Below the pieces are notes generated by a model, which saw only the letters and a program-made list of their open reading frames with translations, ran no database searches and had not been told where the DNA came from. DNA of 64,000 nt, taken from assembly GCA_003024785.1 (NCBI GenBank), contig PUQB01000120.1:190891-254890 (forward strand), written 5' to 3'. Source of the DNA: Selaginella tamariscina (Eukaryota; Streptophyta; Lycopodiopsida; Selaginellales; Selaginellaceae). A program made the position numbers and the translations under genes. Every line of letters starts with the position of its first letter. Position 1 is the stretch's first letter. Below, piece by piece: positions 24,877-35,370 of this stretch.

Positions 24877-25527
24877 AGCTTACTAATACTCACCAGTTTA
24901 ATGTAGAACCTTCATTTTATAGTTTCTATTTGGATATTTTTCTAAGTCAAGCTGCAAAGCTTGACTCAAAGCATTCAAGTTTTTTTGGTGAAGCCTCCAT
25001 TTTGTTAGTTCATAGTTGACTGAATGAACCTCCCTGATGTATGTTTACATACTGACGCACGCACACACACACGCACAGATTTTGTAACTATGGGGTTCGG
25101 TTTAAATTAGTGAGTGTTCGGAATAGTTTTGGATACACTCTGATAATATACACTCAGTTACTCACACATAATGGTCTATAATTTAAGACTAATATAAAAT
25201 GGTATTTTATTTCAGGTCAAAGCTAAGCTTGGCTACATTTGTCGCATGTCTCATTTCTTGTGGTGTGTGCTTCCTGTGTCCTGCCTGTGATTGCCTGTGG
25301 CACAAGCAACATTTCTGTCCAAGTTGTCATCAAAAGGTAAGCATATATTTTTCTCATTAATATAGTTAACATTAAATTAGGTTTTAACAAGCTTAATGTA
25401 CAGTATTATATATTATATATATTAAATAATTATCTTTTTGCAGGTTGCAGAGTTTACGAAATCTGATCCTTGTGCAGTGATTGATCCAATGCAATGGTCG
25501 CAACCAAGTTATGCAATTCCTGCATAG
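24103..25527 (+). CDS. GILP: LITAF-domain membrane-associated zinc protein (GILP type)
   Basis: Plant GILP carries one LITAF domain, a membrane-inserted zinc-binding fold; the Arabidopsis protein sits at the plasma membrane and interacts with the cell-death regulator LSD1. Exons: 24103-24393, 25216-25336 and 25444-25527 (ends YAIPA and stop). Exon 1 ends ETVYGDTPAPFVCSHCGNVG, the first CxxC knuckle. Exon 2 reads a hydrophobic segment (LATFVACLISCGVCFLCP), then DCLWHKQHFCPSCHQK with the HxCPxC knuckle. Exon 3 reads VAEFTKSDPCAVIDPMQWSQ, the family's C-terminal signature. Spacing of both cysteine pairs is intact. Within exon 1 the N-terminal part (GIPYAYPPPAAPG, Pro/Tyr-rich as in the family) and the start codon lie in frames different from the LITAF part, so two length differences must be assumed. 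I take these as probable consensus errors; the ATG at 24103 is therefore provisional. Confidence 0.85.
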
Positions 25528-25895
25528 AGTTCTTGTGTGGTAAGCTTTATGCTGGTTTTTGGTGTTAGAATGAAACCTCTAAACCACAGCAGGCACGCAC
25601 GCGCGTGCGCACACACGAGCATTCACAGTCATATACATGCATACATATACACATGTATGTGTGTGTACATATATATTTGTTTGGATCGTAGCAGACAAGC
25701 ACGGTGTGACATGCGTGTACAGTACCATATATATAGAGTTTAACACTGGCATTTCCATTGCGTGCAGCAATCTTAATATACATTGTTTTCTCAAGCGGAG
25801 ACGGGTTCAGTTTGTCCACATAGTTTATTTAAATGATTTCAATATTAGATAATAATCTTAAGATTTTTATTATAATCAATATTAAATGATAATTA

Positions 25896-26330
25896 ATCTT
25901 AAGAATGCAACGTGAACATTCCACGACAAGAGGAAGCTAGTGCTTGATGCGGTCAGCTATGTGATAACAACACACTATACATGTTACGACGAAAAGGTAC
26001 GTTAATCATACTTTTCAATTAGTATTAATTAATCACACGTTAAGGCCTAGTTAAGTTTATTAAGATAGTTAATTAAATTATTTTTATATTTATATTTGTC
26101 CTGGGCATGGTATAAAGCCAAAAGCTTTGGATTTGAGGGACCACAGAAGAAAAGGTCATGCAATATACCAGCAATATGGACAGGTGTATATAAGTTAATT
26201 AGTAAATATCACGCTACTAATTATATACAACAAAAGGGCGAAAGGGTTAGGCTGCCAGTCCCTTTTACCCTTTTGTCTGTTTTATCACAACAGTCCAAGC
26301 AGCCAACTACATGACAAACAACCGCTACAC
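25896..26330 (+). other. Exon-like blocks downstream of the LITAF gene, unassigned
   Basis: Short blocks read HDKRKLVLDAVSYVITTHY (about 25925-25998, followed by a GT donor) and AANYMTNNRYTPYVI (about 26293-26340). They have codon-like composition but no recognisable family, and the frame is not sustained. They may be remnants of a transposase or of a host gene. Confidence 0.25.
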
Positions 26331-26639
26331 ACCATATGTTATACATACACGTATACACCATATGTGTTAATTTATAATACCTTTCTTAAGGAGAAAGGGA
26401 CGCAATTATGGTAGTTGACCTAAGGGCAAAGGTGCAATGGTACCACGGAGATATTCTGTTTGTTGTACGTATATATACACCTGTCGAAATATTAATATAT
26501 ATAATATATAATATGTATATGTATGTATGTATATAGTATTTTGGATTTTAGTAAAGCTTTGTCAGTTATCAATTATAGGAAGCTTTTTTATCCGTACACT
26601 GAACATAAAAGAATAAAATTAAAAAATTATGGTTTGGTA

Positions 26640-27511
26640 TATCCCTCTCTATGCTGGGAATATGCCCTCGTCGAAGAACACGGGGAATCTTAAACACACA
26701 GCTAATCGAAATCAGAGAAAATTCCCTCGTCGAAGGGTATACGTCGTGGGAAACTTTGGGCCATGGCCACGTTTTTGGCCATGGTCCAGGTAGTCAGTTA
26801 GATTGTTGTTTATTGAGATAGTGCAAGATAAATTGATGTCGTTGACATTTCTTAATAAGCGTGACGTGGGGCAGATCTCAACCACTGATTTTTTAGTTTT
26901 TTAACGGCCAAGATCGGGTTAATTAATCACGGGAGTTGTGTGTAGAAAATAGGGTTCTTCCTATCTCTTCCTCAGAGATTTGCGCCGGAGCTTGGCGCTT
27001 GCTCGGTAAGGACGTCTCTCTCTATTTCTTTGTTCTAGATCTGCATTTTTCTTTCTTCTTCTTGTTCTTCATTCCATTCTCTGGCCAAAAGTTCGCATTT
27101 TGATGCCAAGAACCGCTTGTTTTCAAGGTTATCGTGGAATCTGTTCTCCGCAAAAATCTTTGCTTCTCCACAAAATTGGCATTTTGATTTGATTTCGGTA
27201 AGCAAATCTGTTTTTCTTGTCTGCATGTATCTGCTCGAGAAATCCGCATTTGATGCATATATCTCGATCTTGCCCAAAAAATTGCATTTTGATGCATGTA
27301 TTTCTATCTGTGCTTCATTCTGATGCATACATTTTGATGAGGTGCAGATTATCAGTTCTTTGTAACACGGAAACCGTCTTCTTGTTCGATTACTTCACAA
27401 AATCTGCGATTCGGTAAGCTAAAGCTTTGTTTCTGTTCGTCTTAGACATGGTTTCTTATTATTCTTGTCGATTACCAGTTATTTGAATCCGCATTTCGAT
27501 TAGAACAGAGG
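26640..27511 (+). promoter_or_regulatory. Upstream region and 5' UTR intron of the GID2-like gene
   Basis: A GC-richer block (about 26900-27006) ends 'gctcg/gtaagg', a good donor, and the acceptor 'ttagaacag' lies three bases before the ATG at 27512, suggesting a 5' UTR intron of about 500 bp. Within that intron, variants of gcattttgatgcat occur about five times between 27095 and 27345. Upstream, 'ccctcgtcgaag' occurs twice (about 26668 and 26727) and ggccatgg forms a small inverted pair at 26759-26790. Confidence 0.45.
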
Positions 27512-28428
27512 ATGCTCTGGAATCCGCCCAAGAAACAGAGGATTAGCAGGGACGTTCCCACAGAAGAGAAGCAGCGCATTGAAATGTCAGTGATATCAAG
27601 CGTAGAAAGAGATGATATCTTCTATGAAATCCTCAAGCATCTGGATGCGAGAGGCCTCGCTATGGCGGCGTGCGTGAACAGGAGATGGAGGCGCGGCAGA
27701 GGATGAGACGCTGTGGGAGCATTTGTGTACTCGGAACTTTCCTTCTACCGCGTCTTGTGCACGCCAGCTGCGGTCTGTTGTACTCGCGCTTGGAGGTTTC
27801 CGGCGGCTCTATGTTCTCTGCTTGCGGCCCTAAGATCTTCCTCTACTGTACAAAGTAAGTAAGCTTTCTTCCTCGCTGAATTTAATCATTTTCATATTTG
27901 GTATTTTTTAATATGTATGTGCATAGAGGTGTTGGTTAAATTCCTCTACATGCTGTCTGTGTGTATGTATATATAAGTGATCTGTTGCGTAACTGTCCTT
28001 ATTGTTAGCTTCTTTACATATTTATAATGCTTTGTTGATGATTTTGTATAAACCGGTTCATATATCACAACCCACACAAGATTATGTACGTAAGTGTTAT
28101 GAATACCTGCTGTGAATTCAATATTTACCTCACACACACAACACACCACGTATATTTGTTTTCTTCTCATTTATTTAATTAGCAGCAACAACGAATATTC
28201 AGGACAAATGCTGGAGTAAAGATGAAGTATATCTCTCACTCTCACTCTTTTCCATTGATTGCTACGAGAGACTGGGCGCGCCGTTGGATCTCAAGCTAGC
28301 CTGCAAGCCTCCGGCACATGCAGACCCCTTGTGCTACCTGGTATCAAGCTCCGGTTGCAAACTGAGAAAGATTCCCACAACCGCGTGGTTGGTCGTGTGT
28401 TTCTGGGACAAACCGTGCGGTACGTAAG
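27512..28428 (+). CDS. GID2: GID2/SLEEPY1-type F-box protein (gibberellin signalling SCF subunit)
   Basis: GID2/SLY1 recruits DELLA repressors to an SCF ubiquitin ligase after gibberellin perception. Exon 1 (27512 to about 27854) encodes a basic N-terminus, then the F-box DDIFYEILKHLDARGLAMAA and CVNRRW. The family's LCTRNFPSTASCARQLRSVV and LALGGFRRLY follow in the next frame. Exon 2 (from 28203) opens CWSKDEVYLSLSLFSIDCYE, which is the diagnostic GID2 C-terminal box (rice: RDQVQLSLSLLSI). One frame slip separates the F-box from the LSL/GGF box at about 27690, and a second near 27828 ends that frame early. Both could be consensus errors: an extra base or lost CG in CGCGG, and CCC for CCCC. 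The C-terminus after 28270 is unclear, since two frames are open and the true stop is uncertain. The identity is firm; whether the gene is intact is not. Confidence 0.8.
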
Positions 28429-28429
28429 T

Positions 28430-28886
28430 CTCTTTTGAGCTTTTCAGTTCCACTATAGACAGGTTCTTTTTCTCGTTTGGGGTTGCTATTACACAAACTT
28501 GTTACCACTTCTTTGGTGATGAGTGTTCCGTAGGAAACCCCCTCCACAAAGGAACATTGTGCTTCCATTCTTTTATTAATTATTAGATATTTATTACATA
28601 GTGTTTGTATAGTATATGTTTCTCTATGGGGTTTTTCTGTCAATGCAGGTGTGCATACGTACACAGTGAGATATGCACGCGGGTTATATATATATATTGT
28701 GTGGAATATGTGTGCTTGTAGAATAACATCAATGTTGCATCATGATAGGATCCGATTGCCTTCTGTCATCTTAGTCAGCAACAGTGCTAGCTAAGAGACA
28801 GTATGCATGTCTATAGTTATTGAGCGTGATGCACTCCGCATGCTCTGTCAAGAAAGGGACTCTCTTCTCTCTTCTTCCTCTCTCTC

Positions 28887-28917
<31 letters not shown>

Positions 28918-30002
28918 CAACTGTTCTGTTATTAATTTTTTCCCCACTGCATTTGACAAATAGTTGTTCTATGTGATTATAGTTTGTTTCATATTTTAAT
29001 TGCATTCACATGACATATACTACATGTGTCTGTGTGTGTGTATATATATATATACCTTATATAAGTTTTCTTAAAATGACCAGTTCTTCAAAAGATTTGT
29101 GTTAAATAATTATTAGGTCAACCAAGCTCTAACATAAATTAAATTAAATTTTAAAAAAAAATAAAAATTAAGGTTTTAAACATGGAACATGAAATTTAGT
29201 ATTTTGAACATGTATTTTCCAAAAAGGAAATCAAAGTTGGCTAAGGAAAAATAATAATATAAATAGCATGTTGATAAGTGAAAATATAAATAAAAAATTT
29301 CTAAATTAAAAATTAAAAATTAAAAAATTAAATTTTAATATTACCGTTAACATTCTCGGCAAGGATAAAATATAGCATTGCCAAATAAGTTTATTAAAAA
29401 GTAATGCATTAAAGATAAAGTTAATTAAAAGATAAAGTTAATGAAGTTGAACAGTCGAATACAGGTCAAACACAAACATTTATGTTTGATTTTAAATTTT
29501 TTAAAATTTAAATCAAATTAATTTGTAATTTTTTTTTTCTAGTTTCACCAGTTGAATTATAAGTTATTAATTTTTGAAGTTTGAAAAAGCCATATATGTG
29601 TAAATATGTGTAATTAAAAAAATAAACAATTTATTAAAGAATATAGTAAAACTATTATAAACGTTTAAATACTGATTCTTCTTAGACGATTCAATTTAAT
29701 TACTTGCTAAGTGAAATAAATAATTAAGAAATTTATAAAAGTATAATTTAAAAAAGATTTTCTATCATTCATTAAAATAAGGAAAAATACATTTATATCA
29801 AATTTGCATATATACCTTTAAAATTGTAGAAATTTGTACAAATCTAATAACGAACACAATTTATTTAAAACTTCATATAACATGTCTAACCATGTTTAAT
29901 ATATATCTATGTCTACGCTGATATTATTTTGTTGGAAATTGGAATGACAAGTAAAACTATACATATATTTAATGCATTATAAATAAATAAATAATACACA
30001 CA

Positions 30003-30054
<52 letters not shown>

Positions 30055-31560
30055 GTTTATTATGTATATATAAAACATATTTGAAAAATGGATTGTTCCA
30101 AACTCACAGGAAATGGATACTTACTTATAGAGTAGATAATGCAAACGAGCTTGTGTATATCTAAAATATATGTTTTTTTTTTTTAAAATAGTCCTACTTA
30201 TTTATAATTATTTCAAATATATGATTTATTTTCTTTTATAGAATGATTAGTTCTAGTAGCGCTTAATATACAATAAACATGGTGTATTTTCTTCTATACT
30301 AAATGTTCACTCATTATATTCTTTTATCTTTAACAGAATATAAGGTGTAGGTTTCTTAATAATCTTCATTTTTAATTTTTAAAAAACTAAATAAATATAA
30401 ATTTATTCTAAATACTTTTATTTTAAGTTAAGAAGCAACTATTAATTACTTCCATTAATATATGTATATACATATATACACTGTACACATGTAACATAAG
30501 TATTTAAATTTTCAAATAATAAATTTTGTGTTATACGAGTCACCCACACACACATGTGTGCGTGTGATGTGTGTATGTATAGATATAAAACACATTTAAG
30601 TCAAACGCGGTAGATAAAGTATGTCATAATATCACTAGTCTATCTAAGTCTCTCTTTATCTCTCTCATACACACAACACAAACACTTCAATTTTCTGGAT
30701 AATTAATATTTCCTTTCAATAAATAGTTTTAATATATGGAATAACATAATATAATCAAATACGTGTGTGTAATATGTGCACATTTTATTATGTGGCTATC
30801 AAAAACGTATATAAAGTTTTTAAATTAGTGTAATGTAATTTCATAAACTCTCTCAACAATACAACCTGCACTAAACAGCACTACAAACGTTATATATAAA
30901 AGATTATATTAATATGACTATTTATTTAATTGACCATTTTATTTATTAAGAAATTTTGCTTTTTCTCAGAGTAACGCCCAAATCCTCTCCTCTTTACTTT
31001 CCTTAATAAAATGAAAGTTTACAACTTTAAAATTTAAAGTTATACACATCTAGAGCAAACGTATTAATGTTTTAAGTTATGTTGATTTATTGCTTGTCAC
31101 ACATTAAACCTAGTTATTAAGGATTAAGAAATTATATTAAGATATTTTACCTGTAATATAAGCATGCTTTGTTGTTTAATTAAGAATATATGTGCTGTAT
31201 ATGATAATTAGAATTTTAATTAAGTGTCTAAACGTGTTAAAATTCATATATAGATAAACAATGTTTTCAATCTTAATTACTACATAATAAGGTAATGGAA
31301 CATATGTATGTAAGTTATAAATCAGGAGGTTAAAGTAACATTGGAACAACTGATTTAAGTTGCTCCATATATAAAAATCATGTATTTAATGCATTGAATC
31401 TTTTGAATGAAGGATGTAAGGTTTGTAAATGGATAAGAAAGTAGAGTATGAAAGTGATTATGATGAATAAGTTCTTTATATCATAGTATATGTGGGAAGA
31501 AACAAATTGAAAAGAGTTTTTTGGTATAGTGAGAGTAATTAAAATTGAAGTATGAAGTTT
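28430..31560. other. AT-rich intergenic region
   Basis: No coding signal recognised. It contains (CA)n at 28893-28918, a perfect (TA)n of about 40 bp at 30006-30048, and short (CA)/(GT) tracts near 30545. Composition is uniformly AT-rich. Confidence 0.5.
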
Positions 31561-32410
31561 TTTAATAATTCTTCAAATGCAATGACACAATACAACATAC
31601 ATTATGTTGTTGAGCCAACCTTGGCTTAAAACTACTCAAGCTGTACAATTGGGGCTTAGGAAAAATGATATTAAAACAAGTGTATAAAATTTGATATTCA
31701 TAATTATGCTAAGAAATATCTAGCAAAGAAGGATAAATTAATTACATTGGAAGGTTATGATTGAATATAAGGCTTAAATAATTAAAAAAAGAAGAAATTT
31801 TAAAAATATATCATGATCTAAAAGACCTTACGAAAGTTGATTTATATGCAATTATGAAAAAAAAATGAATATTTTAAAAAAGGAACATGAAGAGGATAAA
31901 TTAGAATTATATAAAAAGTTTTATAAGTATATTTCTTATGAAATTAATCTACATGAACAACCTACGAATTATATTCATATCTATATCAATAATCCTATAA
32001 AAAAATAAACCTAAGACATTGAGCATAGCTCTAAGAATTTGTATGTGAAATTTATTCGAAAGTTATGATTGAAACACTTTGGTCTGATAAATATTAAATG
32101 TTAAAGATTACTTGTATATAAAAGTATTCATATGGTCTTATTAGGACCTAAAAAAACTTTCTGAATTATGTATGTACACATTTAATTGTTGTTGGGATGT
32201 AACTAAACAAAGTATATATAGAAATCTAAATTATATTAACTTAGTCAAGAAAGAAATTAATAAATTATTAACAGTCAGATTCATATATCTTATATAAGGG
32301 ACAGAATGGTTATCACCACTTGTGATTATTTTAAAAAAGAATAAAAAGAAGAGTATTTATAAATTATAAAAAAGTTAAATATGTTACATTATTAATTTAA
32401 CTTCTTAATT
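31560..32410 (+). mobile_element. Decayed Ty3/gypsy fragment (reverse-transcriptase start)
   Basis: Around 32245-32395 the plus strand reads VKKEINKLLTVRFIYLI, TEWLSPLVIILKKNKKK and a Y.K..Y.T tail, matching the gypsy reverse-transcriptase opening (EI.KLL..GFI....S.W.SP.V.V.KK.G..R.C.DYR.LN). Upstream AT-rich sequence has residual coding periodicity. There are many breaks, no LTRs, and it is old. Confidence 0.65.
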
Positions 32411-32609
32411 ATAATTCTGCTACTGTGTTATCATGTAACATGACTAATTCTTAAAGAATATTTCTTATCATTTTATTAAAAAGTTATAAAACTCTTATAA
32501 TCAATGGATACTCTTCTTTTTTCTTTATGAATATCAACTGGCCATGATGTAGGTTGTTTATTGTTCATTATGTGTAAAGATAGAGGGTTGAATATTCTTT
32601 TAGAGCAAT

Positions 32610-33060
32610 TCCTAAAAATATAACTCATTTTACCACATATATAACAGATATAGGAAGGAAAACTTCTACCCTACGGTCCTTACATATTATTTTTTACTTA
32701 TATTGATTATTTCTTTCCATCTAACCTTGATAAGGTCTTCCTTTCTCTCTATATTGTTTGTCATCTTTTTATTTATAAAGTATATCTATTGTTTATTGTA
32801 TAAACATTTCTTCCTCCTACCTTTCTCTCTAATTTCATAAGAAACATCATTGATTTTCTTATAATATTTATCATTCATATTCTCATAAGGAACATTTTAT
32901 TTTTGCTAGATGGTTTATCATTTTTTGAATAATCATTATCATTCCTATCATTTCTATAATTCTTATTAAAAGATAACCTTATAACAAGTGGAGTTCTTTC
33001 TTTATCTTTATACGAGCCGTATTTTAATTTATAAAAATGTTTATAATCCCAAGTCACGCG
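32610..33060 (-). mobile_element. Decayed retrotransposon gag fragment with zinc knuckle
   Basis: The minus strand reads a basic, Asn/Lys-rich stretch (about 32875-33057) and further on CYICGKMSYIFRNC (about 32612-32655), a CCHC-type knuckle with the histidine replaced. Gag proteins of gypsy elements have this layout. It faces the reverse-transcriptase fragment at 31560-32410, so the two come from different insertions or were rearranged. It is old and heavily broken. Confidence 0.5.
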
Positions 33061-33595
33061 TTGTTTCTTTTCACATATCTAGTTGTAGGTAATTATATCA
33101 TACATTCCTCTATTACATAGCTAAGATTATTACACTTAATGTACCATACCTTTGTCTTTAACTTCTCTTTAACTGACCAAAATTATACACTTAATGTATC
33201 ATACCTTTGTTTTAACTTCTCTTCAAACTTAATATCGCACTTTAAAGTTTATCTTTAACTTCTCTTTAATGTCATTTCCTTTTAGATTTTCATCACTGTG
33301 TTCGTTTTTATTTATTTATTAGATATTTATAAACCTTTACTACATTAGTTTTCTCCTCACCATCGTCGTAACAAAATTCATTTTTCATCATATATACTTT
33401 AATTTTTCTTATACAATCTTTTTTTATTTGACTTGTTTTCCTTATATATTTTGAATTAATCAAAAAGATCATTTTTATTCATTTCATCGATAGTCGATGT
33501 TAATTCTTGGGACCACCAGATCCAGGCCCCTTGTTTTCCAAGGAATCGGCTGTGGATCTGGTCGGTGTTTAGTGGATCGTTTGTGTCGGTGGGCT
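33060..33595. other. Pyrimidine/AT-rich stretch ending at a duplication border
   Basis: No gene seen. Near the right end, 'gaccaccagatccaggcccc' (33511-33530) recurs at about 35745-35764 inside the Crinkler-like remnant. Here it pairs imperfectly with 'ggctgtggatctggtc' downstream to form a hairpin. Confidence 0.4.
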
Positions 33596-34728
33596 TGTTT
33601 CCTCTTTGTTTACAGAGAAAGAAGCGTACGTGTATGTAAGCTTATACACTGATAATGTGTGCAGTTCATATGCCAAGAAAATATGCAAATGAGGGGTGCG
33701 TGAGAGTCGTGTGTTCGGGTGTTTATGGCATTTAATCTCAAGCATAGAGTCCCTCACCTTGATCTGCCCAACACCGTTTACTTTAAACTCTGAACGAATT
33801 TTCAAGGACCATCATCTTCGAGCCCATGCTTGAGGTGTGTGTATGTGAGTGAGAGAGAGAGAGAGATCAACACCAACACACACACAGACACAATAGCATA
33901 TACATCATACCTTAGCACGTGGGATTACACACACGCAGTAGTGTGTCCCTGTGTGTGTTATATAATCCCTCACGTCTGTATACACATGCCAAGTGTCATA
34001 TGCTATAGTGCTCCTCTCTCTCTCTCTCTCATATATATAAGAAAGAGAGATCTCTGCTTTAGTTTTACATACATCAATATATGTTCATATACAATATGTT
34101 ATACTGTCATACACACACACGCAGAGTATGCTAATGAGCATTGTATGTGTGTGCGTGCAGGATACAGTGAGGTACGCAGGTATGCTAGATTAGTGGTCGT
34201 TGGATGCGATCCCATTGAAAGCTTATTCTACAAAGCGAGAGTTTAAAGCATATTAATTTAGTAGCTACAGAGGAATGGCCAATGAGAAGACTCGACTTAG
34301 AAATTCCTAACCTACAGGAGCTTTATGTATGCTACGTCGAACAGCTTCAGGTGCACAAACACACGGCGCACGCGCCACACACACACATATACAGAGAGAG
34401 AATATATGTTAACTAAACTACCAAAGAGTGCTCGGCATTTAATAACAGTCAAGCAACTTTATATGTGTGTGTAAAGTGTCAAATAAGTATATATAATACT
34501 AACTGTTGTTATGTAGATGGAGGGAGACAAGGGTATACATTTAGGCTTGTATTGCCTCAAGTATCAAGTTTGCATAACCTAGAGATTGATGGTAAAAGTT
34601 GCTCGAATCCATTGAGCACATTGTGTGTGCTGCTCCCTCAATATCCGAGATTAAGCCCTTAAGAATCGAGCATTATCTGTCTCCCTTATCTTAGAGAGTA
34701 ACCTTCTCAAGGTATTTAATATCCCCCC

Positions 34729-34811
<83 letters not shown>

Positions 34812-35175
34812 GACACACAGAATGTACGTATGTATGTGTATATGTATATAGTTTGCTGTAGGACATACGTGTATGCTTTTATTATGTGAAATGTATATGG
34901 CAAAGCCCTCTGTCCTCTACGTATATCATATTAACACCTGACCTATTAAGGTTTTCAAAAGTGTTTTTGGCAATGGTGAGAAACCGGTATTTGCCCTAAA
35001 AAGGTGGCGATCAAGATATCTAACGAAACTACATACACATACACACATATAGTGTGTGTGTGATAAGATACATACCCTATATACATGTATACATATGCGT
35101 GCAGGACACTACGGAAAGATACAACGGACTTTGAAATACCGAGTGAACTTGAAGACCTAAACACTGGGGTTAGGT
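33595..35175 (+). pseudogene. F-box/LRR-like locus, left (plus-strand) partial copy
   Basis: Exon-like blocks: about 33690-33834 (shares FKDHHLRAHA with the inverted copy at 40130-40350), about 34170-34245 (LVVVGCDPIESLFYKAR), about 34270-34350 (EEWPMRRLDLEIPNLQELYV, LRR-like), about 34515-34660 (LVLPQVSSLHNLEIDGKSCS, LRR-like) and about 35105-35165. L-x-x-L-x-I/L spacing suggests leucine-rich repeats of the plant F-box/LRR type. No F-box is visible in this copy, and its 5' half is absent at 33595. 33595-33960 matches 39997-40370 in inverted orientation, with a deletion of about 70 bp here. I treat this as one part of a rearranged gene. Confidence 0.4.
34724..34812. repeat. Compound microsatellite C17-(CT)n-(AT)n
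   Basis: A run of about 17 C is followed by about 27 CT units and then about 9 AT units. The ORFs that cross it are artefacts of the repeat. Confidence 0.95.
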
Positions 35176-35370
35176 TTGTGTTTTACAATAATAGTGCTTG
35201 TTAAAGAAATCGCTGATGCTCCAATCATAAGGTCTCTCTCTCACACACACACACGCGCGCGTGTAATAGAGATAACCACAATACATATATTCTTATAAGT
35301 TTTCTTTCTAACAATAAGAATGCAGACAACTATAGAATAAATTAAATTAGGGTTAAGTCGAAGTTGCAAT

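Noticed and set aside
28330-28425. Alternative frame reading RVVGRVFLGQTVRY at the end of the GID2-like exon 2
   Set aside because: It looks coding but matches nothing I recognise and cannot be chosen over the other open frame; left as uncertainty about the C-terminus.
34651-34903. Two overlapping minus-strand ORFs rich in Arg-Glu
   Set aside because: They are produced by the (CT)n microsatellite and nothing else in them looks coding.
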